DNA of 48,893 nt from Veillonella sp. 3891 (GTDB taxonomy: Bacteria > Bacillota > Negativicutes > Veillonellales > Veillonellaceae). The stretch is from assembly GCF_003992315.1 (NCBI RefSeq), contig NZ_RQVE01000013.1, positions 1 to 48,893 on the forward strand. The letters are read 5' to 3'. Each line of letters opens with the position of its first letter. Position 1 is the first letter of the stretch. The translations under genes and the position numbers were made by a program. The notes under the pieces are model-generated. The model did not search any database and was not told the origin of the DNA. It saw only the letters and a program-made list of their open reading frames with translations. Below are positions 35,701-46,629 of the stretch, in pieces.

Positions 35701-35920
35701 CAATATTTGGAGAACATTCACAAATGCTTATGCCGTTCATATTGGTGAAGATACTCTTCGTGGTGATTATGGACGCACCATTGGTGAACTTGGTATCGGT
35801 GCACAATGGCGTAAAGATGATCGCTGGTATGTGTATGGTGATGTTCGCTTTGAAAGAAACTTAGGTGGATCCTATTATAAAGGATACCGTGGTAATGTAG
35901 GCGTAAAATATATTTGGTAA
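32768..35920 (+). CDS. Type Va autotransporter (monomeric adhesin-like)
   Basis: A 1050-residue outer-membrane protein. A signal peptide (residues 1 to about 25, MRKRSMMTMGALLAAYALTT) is followed by a roughly 700-residue passenger rich in Gly, Thr, Asn and Asp with recurring short beta-strand patterns (for example GVSGGHLTITGAENLDLTMDN), fitting a right-handed beta-helix. The last roughly 290 residues match the autotransporter barrel: WAKVIKDYGHHDGSRFGYTLHTRGIQLGRD, a central GTGAVRNLSLGLTRTKYG and a terminal GYRGNVGVKYIW ending in an aromatic residue, as BAM substrates do. No protease triad or RGD is seen, so adhesion or biofilm formation is the likeliest role. Type V secretion shows that the organism has an outer membrane. 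It has its own promoter. AGGAG precedes the ATG. Confidence 0.9.
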   Translation: MRKRSMMTMGALLAAYALTTSVSYGALQNQTSYTAEETVAGGTDTFIKDGVGVSGGHLTITGAENLDLTMDNKSDESLGINVINGKLTADDLTITVKPGDTAVNNRPKGMIVRGTSTADIKNLNVTVTKSNRQANTPQSADSDAAYGVAVGYNWLGSGVETKFTVNNANIVVNNTEDTKRGNFTGVPIPGGKFETGYQMSGIRVYRADGAKPEFHSTGNVNITVEDKSADKVADYLVGAYVSGTDAKATFDGDTSIVVKANGINSAGIKIGKPGNGDAGVGAQVIANGKLTVDTTGTNGVVTLDRKEYRGSGAIRLFDKDSKFTVTGANTKEASEIKSSTNAIVFDTFDYKNLGAVNYSFFKFKEVLSRGKENINSIVNLHNTKLSTSSEVDDLILANAEFKKNGSLIWGAGILGKEGVLRSHFDWGAKSVKNAQFTLSGELSEATAAKKGWAIRAKSENAEATVETDRATSELTATIADKAVLTGLIHADKGSTLHMTVDKDATWRLAKKEDLTGAQESTATTVTLSNGGILDAGTNLTDDAKAEYTVTTVQKDGTTVSDFKNEGGIITTVNKSYADVLTLNGNYTGKDGFIKMNTKWDSPGDEEGANSVSDLVHITGTATGSTTVVPVAADGTEAVIDGSIGSIAADLNKNTVPVVRADVESSEEGAFTGVAKTTGAGELKLAHRVKEGKHEWFWTLTGLNKTPMLDKRTPGYTQMPEVNTRMMGQILRTLHERRSENPRTLHEQWQNKGYPMSRVIYAHHQEDDQYPMWAKVIKDYGHHDGSRFGYTLHTRGIQLGRDWNVKTKEDGTTSFNGAYVAYQYGQAKFYDNFNTDDKGKQATDLQTGTGAVRNLSLGLTRTKYGAHDQYIDWVGQVSLLRNAYEAVGHDREKQSGWGLAGSVETGRPYVLRETKRGRTILEPQGQLVYSYLQMHGIHGTDKVVSHGGHGTLVGRIGARLSREKYNANGIVSRTIYGVANIWRTFTNAYAVHIGEDTLRGDYGRTIGELGIGAQWRKDDRWYVYGDVRFERNLGGSYYKGYRGNVGVKYIW

Positions 35921-35972
35921 TATATAGGCGAATAGTAAGCCTCGTAGTATACTAAGACTAGGAGGCTTGCCT

Positions 35973-36170
35973 ATGTACTTTCATATTAAAGACACTTGCG
36001 TGTGTTGTGCTGGCTGCGCTATGGATTGTCCTGTACAGGCCATCACACGCAAAGGTGATCGCTATGTCATCCATCAGGATATGTGCATTCACTGTGGTGA
36101 CTGTTATGCCATATGCCCAGTGGGCGCCGTGCAGATGGTGAAAGAAAAGGACTTGGATACGAACGAATAA
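35973..36170 (+). CDS. 2[4Fe-4S] ferredoxin
   Basis: A 65-residue electron carrier with two cluster motifs: CVCCAGCAMDCPVQAI (C-x2-C-x2-C-x3-CP after the first Cys) and CIHCGDCYAICPVGAV. It is a low-potential bacterial (clostridial-type) ferredoxin with a short linker between the clusters. The ATG at 35973 follows GGAGG by seven bases; an in-frame TTG two codons up lies too close to that site. It sits between the autotransporter and rpoB and ends in a terminator that begins inside its coding region. Its redox partner is unknown. Confidence 0.92.
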   Translation: MYFHIKDTCVCCAGCAMDCPVQAITRKGDRYVIHQDMCIHCGDCYAICPVGAVQMVKEKDLDTNE

Positions 36171-36200
36171 CATGTTTGTGTACCAAGTCTTTTTTGCTTT
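36148..36200 (+). terminator. Terminator overlapping the ferredoxin 3' end
   Basis: The 7-bp arms 36150-36156 and 36183-36189, extended inward by G-U-containing pairs, begin inside the ferredoxin gene. They are followed by a run of seven T and, after GC, another T-rich block. It separates the ferredoxin from the rpoB promoter region. Confidence 0.85.
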
Positions 36201-36335
36201 TTTTGTCAGTATTGAAATGAAGCGCTAGTAACTAATGAATATATCGTAGAGTACTTCTTACATACATCGTTAAGAGGTTGTGTCATAAATGTTCGACTAC
36301 TATAGATTTATTATAGACTTTCAGTGAATATATCC

Positions 36336-36364
36336 TTGACAAATAGAGATAACAAGATTATAAT
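36336..36364 (+). promoter_or_regulatory. Consensus sigma-70 promoter of rpoBC
   Basis: TTGACA (36336-36341), exactly 17 bases, then TATAAT (36359-36364): both hexamers match the consensus fully. The predicted start is about 36371, giving a leader of about 200 bases. Confidence 0.88.
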
Positions 36365-36437
36365 ATTTAATTGCAAAAAAGTAACTATAACATTGAATTG
36401 ATGAAGGAATATATCCAAGGTTGTGCTGAAATGAGGA

Positions 36438-36480
36438 AAGCAAGGTTCACAAGAAAAAATTACGAGCCTTGCTTATTTTG
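36438..36480 (+). promoter_or_regulatory. Terminator-like hairpin in the rpoB leader
   Basis: An 8-bp perfect stem (36438-36445 with 36467-36474), extendable by three inner pairs, followed by ATTTTG. It lies between the promoter and rpoB, so it may act as an attenuator. The factor or signal is unknown. The rest of the 36171-36573 gap shows no supportable gene; a 62-codon frame inside the leader has no ribosome binding site. Confidence 0.5.
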
Positions 36481-36573
36481 TCATTGGTCAGCAGGAAAAC
36501 TGAGACCTGGAATCGTCTGCAGTCATACCGTTATAGAATATGTAAGCCAATTTTTATGAGGGGTGAAAAGAAC

Positions 36574-39500
36574 ATGTTCAAACCTGAGCAGGTGGGTAAG
36601 CGTACTCGATATACCTACGCTAAGATCAACGAAGTTCTCGAAATGCCACATTTGTTAGACGTGCAACGCAAGTCTTATGAGTGGTTTTTAGAGAGCGGTT
36701 TACAAGATATTTTTAACGATATTTCTCCGATTAAAGACAATTCAGGAAAGCTAGCTCTTTCCTTTGAAGGTTTCAGCCTTGGAGAACCAAAATACGACAT
36801 TAACGAATGCAAAAACCGTGATGCTACCTATGCAGCACCATTGCGTGTCAATGTTCGTCTTGTTAACAATGATCCAGAGAATCCAGATATTAAAGAACAA
36901 GAAGTATTCATGGGCGACTTCCCATTGATGACAGATACAGGAACGTTCATCATCAATGGTGCGGAACGTGTTATCGTATCCCAATTAGTTCGTTCTCCTG
37001 GCGTATACTACGGTGGCAGCATCGATACGATGGGTAACCGTTTGTATGATTCCACAGTGATTCCGAACCGTGGTGCTTGGATTGAGTTAGAAAAAGATGC
37101 GAACGACATTGTGTCCGTACGTATCGACCGCAACCGTAAATTGCCAGCTACTGTACTAGTACGTGCATTAGGTTGGGAAACGAACGAATCCATCTTGGAA
37201 TTATTCTGGAATGGACAAGTGGACGAAAATGGTCATCCAGAATACGATGAACGTTTACTTCGTACATTAGAAAAAGACAGCACACAATCCGCTGATGAAG
37301 CATTGGTAGAAATCTACAAAAAACTTCGTCCAGGCGAACCACCAACTGTGGAAAGTGCTCGTAACTTATTCGATAACTTATTCTTTGACCCTCGTCGCTA
37401 TGATTTAGCTCGTGTAGGTCGTTATAAATTAAATAAAAAATTGGGCTGGCGTCAACGCATGTTCGGTCAAATTTTGGCAGAACCAATCGTAGACGAAAAT
37501 GGCGAAATCATCGTAGAAGCGAATACCTATGTGAACGAAGAAGTTCTTGATGTAGTGGCTAATAGCGGTGTGTACAGTGGCGATGTAGTACCTGAGTTCT
37601 TTGTAGTAAATACAGAAGGTACTGTGGTAAAAGTCATTTGTAACAACAGCAACTTGCCATTCAGTCATCGTACAGTGACTCGTGAAGACATGATTGCTAA
37701 CGTAAGTTACATGATGAACTTGATCGAAAACATTGGTCAAACTGATGATATCGACCATTTGGGTAACCGTCGTCTTCGTTGCGTAGGCGAATTGTTACAA
37801 AACCAATTCCGTATCGGTTTAACTCGTATGGAACGTGTGGTCAAAGAACGTATGACAATCCAAGACATTTCTGTCATCACTCCACAAGCTTTATTGAACA
37901 TTCGTCCAGTTGTGGCAGCGATCAAAGAATTCTTCGGTTCTTCCCAGTTGTCCCAGTTCATGGACCAAACAAATCCATTGGGCGAATTGACACATAAACG
38001 TCGTCTATCTGCACTAGGACCTGGTGGTTTATCTCGTGAGCGCGCAGGCTTCGAAGTTCGTGACGTGCATCACTCTCACTATGGCCGTATGTGTCCAATC
38101 GAAACTCCAGAGGGTCCAAACATTGGTTTGATTAACTCCTTGTCTAACTACGCGAAAGTGAATGAATTTGGTTTCATCGAAGCACCATACCGTAAAATTG
38201 AAAAAGTATATGGTACAGGCGAAGATGCTAACAAAGTGTTGAAAGTTCGTGTTACAGACCAAGTTGTGTATATGACAGCTGATGAAGAAGAAGGCATGAC
38301 AATTGCCCAAGCGAACTCTCGCATTGATGAAGAAGGATACTTCGTATCTGAACACATCGCATGTCGTCGTGGTCATGATGTATTAGAAGTATCTCCAGAT
38401 AAAGTAGACTATATGGACGTAAGTCCGAAAGAAGTAGTATCCATCGGTACTGCTATGATTCCATTCTTAGAAAATGACGATGCGAACCGTGCCTTGATGG
38501 GTGCGAACATGCAGCGTCAAGCGGTGCCTCTACTTCGTGCACAAGCACCATTAGTAGGTACAGGTATGGAATATAAAGCGGCTACAGACTCCGGCGTTTG
38601 CGTATTAGCAAAAGAAGCGGGTATTGTCACACGTTGTTGGGGTAATGAAGTCCATGTACAACGTGATAATGGTCGTGTAGACGTATATAAAATGAACAAA
38701 TTCATGCGTTCTAACCAATCTACATGCTTTAACCAAAAACCAATCGTATACCGTGGACAATCCGTTGTGAAAGGTCAAGTATTGGCAGATGGTCCAGCTA
38801 CAGATGGCGGCGAATTAGCATTAGGTTTCAACGTGTTGGTAGCGTTCATGCCTTGGGAAGGTTATAACTACGAGGATGCGATTTTATTAAGTGAAGAACT
38901 TTGTAAAGAAGATATCTACACATCCATCCATATTGAAGAATACGAATGTGATGCTCGTGACACTAAATTAGGTGCCGAAGAAATCACTCGTGAATTGCCA
39001 AATACTGGTGATGATAACCTTAAAAACTTGGATGAAAACGGTATTATCTGCATCGGTGCAGAAGTTAAACCTGGTGATATCCTAGTTGGTAAAGTTACTC
39101 CTAAAGGAGAAACTGAATTAACTCCAGAAGAACGCTTATTGCGTGCGATTTTTGGCGATAAAGAACGTGAAGTTCGCGATACTTCCTTGCGTGTACCACA
39201 TGGTGAAGCAGGTAAAATTGTGGACGTTAAAATCTTTACTCGTGAAAATGGTGACGAATTACAACCAGGTGTTAATAAAGTAGTTCGTGTATATATTGCA
39301 CAAAAACGTAAAATCCACGAAGGCGATAAAATGGCGGGCCGTCATGGTAACAAAGGTGTCGTTTCTCGCGTTATGCGTCAAGAAGATATGCCATTCTTGC
39401 CAGATGGTACACCAGTACAAATCGTATTGAACCCATTAGGCGTACCGTCTCGTATGAATATCGGACAGGTATTAGAAACACATTTAGGCTGGGCAGTACA

Positions 39501-40740
39501 AGGATTGGGTATGCAAATTAAAGCAACAGACCTAAAAATCAAGGAAGTACTAAACGAAGCTAAATTGAATGGCACATATTGGGATGGTATCGACGGTATC
39601 AAAGATATCTACGCAGAAATTGAAAGTCTAGAACAAGCCATTGCAGATCCGACGATTGCAAATTATTTGGAAACAGATAAACAAATCGACAGTCAAAAAG
39701 TAGTGGCATTAGATAAAATTTTACATCGTGCACAAGATAAATTTGAAGAATTGGGCGGACAAACTCGCTATGACTTCTTGTTAGCAGAAGAAAAACGTAT
39801 CTATGAATTAGGTATTGAAACATTTGACGATGTAGAAGCAGAACGTCCAGAAATGGAACCAGACTTAGAAGAAGAATTGCGCGCACTTCGTCGTGTGGTT
39901 ACTGTGATCGACACAATTCACCATGTACGAGAAAAACGCAGTCACTTACGCGCTGAGTTGGAAAAATATGGTTACGACTATGATACATATGGTATGCCAA
40001 AACCTGATACAGCAGGTATCCATATTGCAACACCAGTATTTGACGGCGCTCATGAAAGTGACGTATTCGATACACTTCGCATTGCTGGTCGTGATGATGA
40101 TGGCAAAACTGTATTGTACGATGGCCGTACAGGCGAAAGAATGGATAACAAGGTTACCGTTGGTTACGTATACATGTTGAAACTTCATCATCTAGTAGAT
40201 GATAAAATTCATGCTCGTTCTACAGGTCCGTACTCCCTTGTTACACAACAACCATTGGGTGGTAAAGCTCAATTCGGTGGACAACGTTTCGGTGAGATGG
40301 AAGTGTGGGCTCTTGAAGCGTATGGTGCAGCCTATACACTACAAGAGTTGTTAACTGTAAAGTCTGACGATGTTGTAGGCCGTGTAAAAGCGTACGAAAA
40401 AATCGTAAAAGGTGAAAATATTCCTGAACCAGGCGTACCTGAATCTTTCAAAGTATTGTTGAAAGAATTACAAAGTATCGGTCTTGACGTGAAAATCTTG
40501 AACGAAGATCAAGAAGAAGTTCTTATCAAAGAATTAGATGATGATGATGTTCCACGTCATGATGATATTCGTGAAGTGATGGAAGAAGGCACTACAGAAG
40601 CAACTACAGAAGGAGAAGCTTCCACAGTAGAAGGAACACCTGACGGATATATTGTAGAAGAAGAGCCTGTGACAGCAGGTGAAGAAGACGATATTATCAG
40701 CCAAATTAGTGGCTATGTAGAATCTTCTGATAATGAGTAA
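36574..40740 (+). CDS. rpoB: RNA polymerase beta subunit
   Basis: A 1388-residue beta subunit, about 195 longer than in Bacillus subtilis. Standard blocks are intact: the [29 protein letters not shown] rifampicin region, [37 protein letters not shown] and the C-terminal [39 protein letters not shown]. The rifampicin region shows no typical resistance substitution. Two extras stand out: an insertion of roughly 165 residues (about 980-1147) between [11 protein letters not shown] and IATPVFDGA, charged and apparently helical, and an acidic tail of about 70 residues rich in Glu, Asp and Thr. The ATG at 36574 has GAGGGGTGA upstream; one at 36556 is a less likely alternative. No rplKAJL precedes it. 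rpoC follows after 31 bases. Confidence 0.98.
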   Translation: MFKPEQVGKRTRYTYAKINEVLEMPHLLDVQRKSYEWFLESGLQDIFNDISPIKDNSGKLALSFEGFSLGEPKYDINECKNRDATYAAPLRVNVRLVNNDPENPDIKEQEVFMGDFPLMTDTGTFIINGAERVIVSQLVRSPGVYYGGSIDTMGNRLYDSTVIPNRGAWIELEKDANDIVSVRIDRNRKLPATVLVRALGWETNESILELFWNGQVDENGHPEYDERLLRTLEKDSTQSADEALVEIYKKLRPGEPPTVESARNLFDNLFFDPRRYDLARVGRYKLNKKLGWRQRMFGQILAEPIVDENGEIIVEANTYVNEEVLDVVANSGVYSGDVVPEFFVVNTEGTVVKVICNNSNLPFSHRTVTREDMIANVSYMMNLIENIGQTDDIDHLGNRRLRCVGELLQNQFRIGLTRMERVVKERMTIQDISVITPQALLNIRPVVAAIKEFFGSSQLSQFMDQTNPLGELTHKRRLSALGPGGLSRERAGFEVRDVHHSHYGRMCPIETPEGPNIGLINSLSNYAKVNEFGFIEAPYRKIEKVYGTGEDANKVLKVRVTDQVVYMTADEEEGMTIAQANSRIDEEGYFVSEHIACRRGHDVLEVSPDKVDYMDVSPKEVVSIGTAMIPFLENDDANRALMGANMQRQAVPLLRAQAPLVGTGMEYKAATDSGVCVLAKEAGIVTRCWGNEVHVQRDNGRVDVYKMNKFMRSNQSTCFNQKPIVYRGQSVVKGQVLADGPATDGGELALGFNVLVAFMPWEGYNYEDAILLSEELCKEDIYTSIHIEEYECDARDTKLGAEEITRELPNTGDDNLKNLDENGIICIGAEVKPGDILVGKVTPKGETELTPEERLLRAIFGDKEREVRDTSLRVPHGEAGKIVDVKIFTRENGDELQPGVNKVVRVYIAQKRKIHEGDKMAGRHGNKGVVSRVMRQEDMPFLPDGTPVQIVLNPLGVPSRMNIGQVLETHLGWAVQGLGMQIKATDLKIKEVLNEAKLNGTYWDGIDGIKDIYAEIESLEQAIADPTIANYLETDKQIDSQKVVALDKILHRAQDKFEELGGQTRYDFLLAEEKRIYELGIETFDDVEAERPEMEPDLEEELRALRRVVTVIDTIHHVREKRSHLRAELEKYGYDYDTYGMPKPDTAGIHIATPVFDGAHESDVFDTLRIAGRDDDGKTVLYDGRTGERMDNKVTVGYVYMLKLHHLVDDKIHARSTGPYSLVTQQPLGGKAQFGGQRFGEMEVWALEAYGAAYTLQELLTVKSDDVVGRVKAYEKIVKGENIPEPGVPESFKVLLKELQSIGLDVKILNEDQEEVLIKELDDDDVPRHDDIREVMEEGTTEATTEGEASTVEGTPDGYIVEEEPVTAGEEDDIISQISGYVESSDNE

Positions 40741-40771
40741 TACCACTATCTCGTAAAGGAGGGAGCATACA

Positions 40772-43700
40772 GTGCTAGACGTAAATGAATTTGATTCCAT
40801 GCGAATCGGTTTAGCTTCGCCACAACAAATTTTGGAGTGGTCTCATGGAGAAGTTAAAAAACCTGAAACAATTAACTACCGCACCTTGAAACCAGAGCGA
40901 GATGGTTTATTCTGTGAGCGCATTTTTGGGCCAACTAAGGACTGGGAATGTCATTGTGGAAAATATAAACGCATCCGTTATAAAGGTGTTGTCTGTGATA
41001 AATGTGGTGTAGAAGTCACTCGCGCTAAAGTACGTCGTGAACGTATGGGTCATATTGAATTGGCTACACCAGTGTCTCATATTTGGTATTTCAAGGGCAT
41101 CCCATCTCGTATGGGATTGATCCTTGACATATCCCCTCGTTCTTTGGAACGTGTATTATACTTTGCAGCCTATATCGTAGTGGATCCAGGTCAATCTCCG
41201 TTGTCTAAACAACAATTGTTATTTGAAACTGAATTCCGTGAATACGAAGCTATGTTTAACGAGCCTGAGTATAAAATTGGCGGTAAAAGTGTTATCATCG
41301 AAACTATTGCACAACGTCGTGAACGTTTGCAATTGATCAATTCTGCTAAACACAAAGAAGCTGTGAATGCAGAGCTTTCAGCAAATACTGAAATTCCAGA
41401 AGAAGAAAAAGAATATGAAGTATTAACTCGTGAAGAAAAATTAGAGCTTGGTGCCTTAGAAGAAAATACATTCGTATGTATCGATATGGGTGCAGAAGCC
41501 ATTAAAGAATTGCTTTGCGAATTAGACTTAGAAGCATTGAACGATGAGTTACGTGCTGAATTAGAAACTGCTACAGGTCAACGTAAAGTTCGTGCTGTTC
41601 GCCGTTTAGAAGTAGTAGAAGCATTCCGTCAATCTGGCAACCGTCCAGAATGGATGATCATGGATGTAGTACCAGTTATCCCACCTGAATTGCGTCCAAT
41701 GGTGCAATTAGATGGTGGTCGATTCGCCACATCTGACTTGAATGACTTATACCGTCGTGTTATCAACCGTAATAACCGTTTAAAACGTTTATTGGATTTA
41801 GGTGCTCCTGATATTATCGTGCGCAACGAAAAACGTATGCTACAAGAAGCTGTGGATGCGTTAATCGATAATGGTCGTCGTGGCCGTCCTGTGACAGGCC
41901 CTGGTAACCGTCCATTGAAATCCTTATCTGATATGTTAAAAGGTAAACAAGGTCGTTTCCGTCAAAACTTGTTGGGTAAACGTGTTGACTACTCTGGTCG
42001 TTCCGTTATCGTAGTTGGTCCAGAATTGAAAATGCATCAATGTGGTCTTCCAAAAGAGATGGCATTGGAATTGTTCAAACCATTCGTGATGAAACGTTTG
42101 GTAGAACGTGGACAAGCGAGCAATATTAAAGCTGCTAAACGCCAAGTAGAACGTATTGGTCCTGGTGTTTGGGAAGCTTTGGAAGAAGTTATCAAAGAAC
42201 ATCCAGTATTACTAAACCGTGCCCCTACGTTGCATAGATTAGGTATCCAAGCCTTCGAACCAATCCTTTGGGAGGGCCGTGCTATCAAATTGCATCCATT
42301 AGTATGTACAGCCTTCAACGCCGACTTTGACGGTGACCAAATGGCGTGTCACTTACCATTGTCCGTAGAAGCACAATCTGAAGCGCGTACTTTGATGCTT
42401 TCATCCCATAACATCTTATCTACGAAAGATGGTAAGCCAGTAGCGGTTCCATCTCAGGATATGATCTTGGGTACATACTACTTAACGGTAGTTCGTAAAG
42501 GCACAGAAGATAAAGCGAAACGCTTCGCTAATTATGATGAAGTGATGTTAGCATACGATTCTGGTGTAATCGGCTTACAAGACGTTATCTATATTCGTAT
42601 CGAAGGATATGGTCTAGTTAAAACAACAGCAGGTCGTTTGATTTTCAACGAAGCTTTATATCCAGAAATCCGTCAATTTGTGAAAGAAGAAGACGGCACA
42701 TGGTCCTTGGGTAAAGTCATGGATAAGAAAATGGTTGGTAAATTGGTAGACCAATGTTTCCAAGCATTCGGTAATGAAAAAACAGCAGAATTGCTTGACC
42801 GTATCAAATCCTTGGGTTACTCTTTCGCTCGTCGTGCAGGTATGACAATCGCTATTGCGGATATCAAAGTACCAGAAGTAAAAGCTGGTATCGTAGAAGA
42901 GGCAGATACAGAAGTTAATAAAGTATCCCGTCTATATCGTCGTGGTTTAATTACAGAAGAAGAACGTTACCGTAAAACGATCGACCTTTGGAATGAAGCT
43001 ATCGACAATGTAACAGAAGCCATGATGGATAATATGGCGGCTGACCAAGACGGTTTTAACCCAGTATATATGATGGCGATTTCTGGTGCCCGTGGTAACA
43101 AACAACAAATCCGTCAGTTGGCGGGTATGCGTGGTTTGATGGCGGACCCATCTGGCCGTATCATCGACTTGCCAATCAAAGCAAACTTTAAAGAAGGTTT
43201 GACCGTATTGGATTACTTTACATCCTCTCATGGTGCACGTAAAGGTTTGGCCGATACAGCGCTTCGTACAGCTGACTCCGGTTACTTAACACGCCGTCTT
43301 GTTGACGTATCCCAAGATGTTATCGTTCGTGAAGAAGATTGCGACGTAGTAGGTATTGATTTAGCTCGTGAAAGAGCTCGCTTAGCGCGCAATACAAAAG
43401 ATGCCTTGACATACTTAAAAGATGATTTAATCGGTCGTGTATTGGATCGCGATGTAGTGGATCCTATGACTGGTGAAGTGATTGCTGACGCTGAAAGCAT
43501 CGTAACAGAAGCAACTATTGAAGCATTAGCAGAATCTCAAGTGAAATCCATTGCATTGCGTGGAGCACAGTTGGGTAGCGACAGCGATATCAACCATACT
43601 AATATTGTTCAAACCATTGCATTAGGTGAAGTGGATGACACTATTCGTACCACATTGCGCAATACCATGATTGAAAATATGTTGGGTAAAGATACTGTAT

Positions 43701-45016
43701 ATCCTGTTATCGATAGTGAAGGTGTAGAAATCTTCCCTGCTCATACAGCGTTAACAGAAGAAGGTATCGAAGCTATCTTGAGCTCTGATGTAAAAGAAGT
43801 CCAAGTACGTAATAATGAAATTCATGGCATTGAAGTAGAAGCTATCGTAGAAGGTACTGGCGTTATCGAACCATTGAAAGATCGTATCGTAGGCCGTACA
43901 GCAGCAGAAGAATTAATCAATAAAGAAACAGGTGAAGTGATCGTTCCATTGAATGGCGAAATCACCGACGAATTAGCTGATGAAGTAGTAAAACACTACG
44001 ACACAGTGAAAATCCGTTCTGTATTGACTTGTCGTTCTCCATATGGCGTATGTATGAAATGTTATGGTCGTGACTTAGGTACTGGCGGACAAGTACAAGT
44101 GGGCGAAGCAGTAGGTATTATTGCAGCACAATCCATCGGTGAACCAGGTACACAGTTAACAATGCGTACGTTCCATACAGGCGGTGTTGCCGGTGACGAT
44201 ATCACGCAAGGTTTGCCTCGTGTCGAAGAATTGTTTGAAGCACGTCGTCCAAAACGTAATGCCATCATTGCAGAAGTAGAAGGTACTGTACGTGTCGTAC
44301 CTAACGACAATAAAAAAGGTACGAATACGATCTTCATTACAACAGCTGAGGGTGAAGAGTTTGATTACTTAATCCCTTACGGATCTCGTATCATTGTGAA
44401 AGATGGCGATGTAGTATCCTTAGGTGCCCGTTTAACAGAGGGATCCATTAACCCTCATGACATCATGCGTGTCATGGGTACAGAAGCAACGCAACGTTAC
44501 TTAGTATATGAAGTTCAAAAAGTATACAAATCTCAAGGTGTAGAAATTAACGACAAACATATCGAGGTTATCGTTCGCCAAATGTTACATAAAGTAAAAA
44601 TTGAAGATGCTGGTGATGCAGATGTATTACCAGGAGATTCTATCGATGTAAATACATTTGAAGATGAAAACCGTCGTTTACGCTTAAATGGTAAAAAAGA
44701 AGCCGCAGGTGTTCGTACACTGTTGGGTATTACCAAAGCAGCCTTGGCAACAGACAGCTTCTTGTCAGCAGCTTCTTTCCAAGAAACAACACGTGTTCTT
44801 ACAGAAGCAGCGATCAAAGGTAAAATTGATCCATTACTTGGCTTAAAAGAAAATGTTATCATTGGTAAATTGATACCAGCTGGTACAGGTATGAGCCGTT
44901 ATCGTAAGATTAAAGTAGTGAAACATACACCTGAATTAGAAGATCTAGTAGTAGATACAGAAGTTGTCAATGCAGATGTAGTCAATGAAACTACAGATGT
45001 AGAAACAGCAGAATAA
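40772..45016 (+). CDS. rpoC: RNA polymerase beta-prime subunit
   Basis: A 1414-residue beta-prime subunit, about 215 longer than in Bacillus. GTG start with AAAGGAGGGA upstream. Landmarks: the first zinc site ([20 protein letters not shown]), the active-site loop [10 protein letters not shown] with its three Asp, the [12 protein letters not shown] block, the second zinc site ([17 protein letters not shown]) and the trigger-loop segment [19 protein letters not shown]. The E. coli-type insertion in the trigger loop is absent ([22 protein letters not shown] is continuous). Instead, about 160 extra residues lie before the second zinc site, made of three diverged copies of a TGEVI-type motif near residues 893, 973 and 1050. 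A terminator follows. Confidence 0.98.
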   Translation: MLDVNEFDSMRIGLASPQQILEWSHGEVKKPETINYRTLKPERDGLFCERIFGPTKDWECHCGKYKRIRYKGVVCDKCGVEVTRAKVRRERMGHIELATPVSHIWYFKGIPSRMGLILDISPRSLERVLYFAAYIVVDPGQSPLSKQQLLFETEFREYEAMFNEPEYKIGGKSVIIETIAQRRERLQLINSAKHKEAVNAELSANTEIPEEEKEYEVLTREEKLELGALEENTFVCIDMGAEAIKELLCELDLEALNDELRAELETATGQRKVRAVRRLEVVEAFRQSGNRPEWMIMDVVPVIPPELRPMVQLDGGRFATSDLNDLYRRVINRNNRLKRLLDLGAPDIIVRNEKRMLQEAVDALIDNGRRGRPVTGPGNRPLKSLSDMLKGKQGRFRQNLLGKRVDYSGRSVIVVGPELKMHQCGLPKEMALELFKPFVMKRLVERGQASNIKAAKRQVERIGPGVWEALEEVIKEHPVLLNRAPTLHRLGIQAFEPILWEGRAIKLHPLVCTAFNADFDGDQMACHLPLSVEAQSEARTLMLSSHNILSTKDGKPVAVPSQDMILGTYYLTVVRKGTEDKAKRFANYDEVMLAYDSGVIGLQDVIYIRIEGYGLVKTTAGRLIFNEALYPEIRQFVKEEDGTWSLGKVMDKKMVGKLVDQCFQAFGNEKTAELLDRIKSLGYSFARRAGMTIAIADIKVPEVKAGIVEEADTEVNKVSRLYRRGLITEEERYRKTIDLWNEAIDNVTEAMMDNMAADQDGFNPVYMMAISGARGNKQQIRQLAGMRGLMADPSGRIIDLPIKANFKEGLTVLDYFTSSHGARKGLADTALRTADSGYLTRRLVDVSQDVIVREEDCDVVGIDLARERARLARNTKDALTYLKDDLIGRVLDRDVVDPMTGEVIADAESIVTEATIEALAESQVKSIALRGAQLGSDSDINHTNIVQTIALGEVDDTIRTTLRNTMIENMLGKDTVYPVIDSEGVEIFPAHTALTEEGIEAILSSDVKEVQVRNNEIHGIEVEAIVEGTGVIEPLKDRIVGRTAAEELINKETGEVIVPLNGEITDELADEVVKHYDTVKIRSVLTCRSPYGVCMKCYGRDLGTGGQVQVGEAVGIIAAQSIGEPGTQLTMRTFHTGGVAGDDITQGLPRVEELFEARRPKRNAIIAEVEGTVRVVPNDNKKGTNTIFITTAEGEEFDYLIPYGSRIIVKDGDVVSLGARLTEGSINPHDIMRVMGTEATQRYLVYEVQKVYKSQGVEINDKHIEVIVRQMLHKVKIEDAGDADVLPGDSIDVNTFEDENRRLRLNGKKEAAGVRTLLGITKAALATDSFLSAASFQETTRVLTEAAIKGKIDPLLGLKENVIIGKLIPAGTGMSRYRKIKVVKHTPELEDLVVDTEVVNADVVNETTDVETAE

Positions 45017-45065
45017 TATAAGGCAGTATGACGAGCTTAGATAGCGAGTTAAGATTGTCTAAAGG

Positions 45066-45108
45066 AATAACGGATGACAACCTATAAGGGAGTTATCCGT
45101 TATTTTTA
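45066..45108 (+). terminator. Terminator of the rpoBC transcript
   Basis: A perfect 10-bp stem (45066-45075 with 45095-45104) and a 19-base loop, followed by a T-rich run. It uncouples rpoBC from the ribosomal-protein operon. The interval 45109-45300 is very AT-rich with no gene visible. Confidence 0.85.
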
Positions 45109-45307
45109 TAAGGAAATATAGAAAAATACTATATCAATTTTGCATAGATAAAATACTAAAAGAAAATATATTGTATATACATACAAATAAGATATAAAAT
45201 CTGCATAAAACTAACGCAAAATATACAAAAAATAATATTTTTGAACCGCACGGATACATGTACATATAAAATGCTTTATTGTAGCGATTTATAAGGGGTA
45301 AAATCGT

Positions 45308-45336
45308 TTGACATGGCATATAAAGAATGGTAAACT
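45308..45336 (+). promoter_or_regulatory. Promoter of the L7Ae-rpsL-rpsG-fusA operon
   Basis: TTGACA (45308-45313), a 17-base spacer and TAAACT (45331-45336). A leader hairpin (45344-45371, outer TACTT/AAGTA and inner GGGC/GCCC pairs) follows and might be a regulatory site. Confidence 0.65.
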
Positions 45337-45396
45337 AGTAAAGTACTTAAGGGGCAGTGCGCCCTAAAGTAAGTAACGAATGAGAAGGAGACGCAT

Positions 45397-45642
45397 ATGA
45401 CAATCGATATGCTTTCAAATGCAAATCTCACAATAGGAGCGAAGCAAACGCGAAAAGCGGTGAGTCGTGATGAAGTAGAGTGTGTATTTGTAGGTCTTGA
45501 TAGCGATGACCGACTTATCTTGCCGATTCTGGAAATTTGTTTAGAGCATAATGTGCCAGTCAATCGTAATCACACGATGGAAGAATTGGGACAAGCTGCT
45601 CACATTAAAGTAGGAGCTGCCGCAATCGGCGTGCTTCGCTAG
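45397..45642 (+). CDS. L7Ae-like ribosomal / K-turn RNA-binding protein
   Basis: An 81-residue protein of the L7Ae/L30e/S12e family, like the Bacillus YbxF and YlxQ proteins that bind K-turn RNA. Seen: LTIGAKQTRKAV at the N-terminus, VFVGLDSDDRL, an HNVPVNRNHTMEELGQAAHIKVGAAAIGVL C-terminal half with the family AAxGVL end. It stands between rpoC and rpsL, as in Firmicutes. It is the first gene of the translation operon here, behind its own promoter and an AGAAGGAG site. The in vivo RNA target is not established. Confidence 0.9.
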   Translation: MTIDMLSNANLTIGAKQTRKAVSRDEVECVFVGLDSDDRLILPILEICLEHNVPVNRNHTMEELGQAAHIKVGAAAIGVLR

Positions 45643-45717
45643 TTTTGGTAATATCCGAACGATCTATCATCGAGCGGATCAATTATAAATCTAATTGTTT
45701 GGAAAGGAGGTGCCCAC

Positions 45718-46092
45718 ATGCCAACTATTAACCAGTTAGTACGTAAAGGCCGTAAATCTTTAGTGCGTAAATCTGACTCTCCAGCTTTGAAAGAGTGTCC
45801 ACAAAAACGTGGTGTTTGTACTCGTGTATACACAGCTACGCCTAAAAAACCGAACTCCGCGCTTCGTAAAGTTGCCCGTGTTCGTTTGACAAACGGTATT
45901 GAAGTAACTGCATACATCCCAGGCATTGGTCACAATTTACAAGAACACAGCGTTGTACTTATCAGAGGCGGTCGTGTTAAGGACCTTCCTGGTGTGCGTT
46001 ATCACATCGTTCGTGGTGCATTGGATACAGCTGGCGTACAAAATCGTATGCAAAGCCGCTCCAAATATGGCGCGAAACGTGCTAAAAAATAA
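45718..46092 (+). CDS. rpsL: 30S ribosomal protein S12
   Basis: A 124-residue S12. The decoding-centre segments are intact: [19 protein letters not shown] and the loop [28 protein letters not shown]. Lysine 43 and lysine 88-equivalent positions are wild type, so no classic streptomycin-resistance substitution is present. AAAGGAGG precedes the ATG. Confidence 0.98.
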   Translation: MPTINQLVRKGRKSLVRKSDSPALKECPQKRGVCTRVYTATPKKPNSALRKVARVRLTNGIEVTAYIPGIGHNLQEHSVVLIRGGRVKDLPGVRYHIVRGALDTAGVQNRMQSRSKYGAKRAKK

Positions 46093-46108
46093 TTTAGCAT
46101 AAGATTAG

Positions 46109-46609
<501 letters not shown>

Positions 46610-46629
46610 TTAGTTAAGGAGAAATATAA

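Noticed and set aside
36371-36559. A 62-codon open frame in the rpoB leader
   Set aside because: No ribosome binding site, it runs through the terminator-like hairpin, and the product resembles no protein. It is most likely untranslated leader.
36371-36573. An L10-type (rplJ) leader upstream of rpoB
   Set aside because: rplJ and rplL are absent here and I could not recognise the L10 kink-turn structure.
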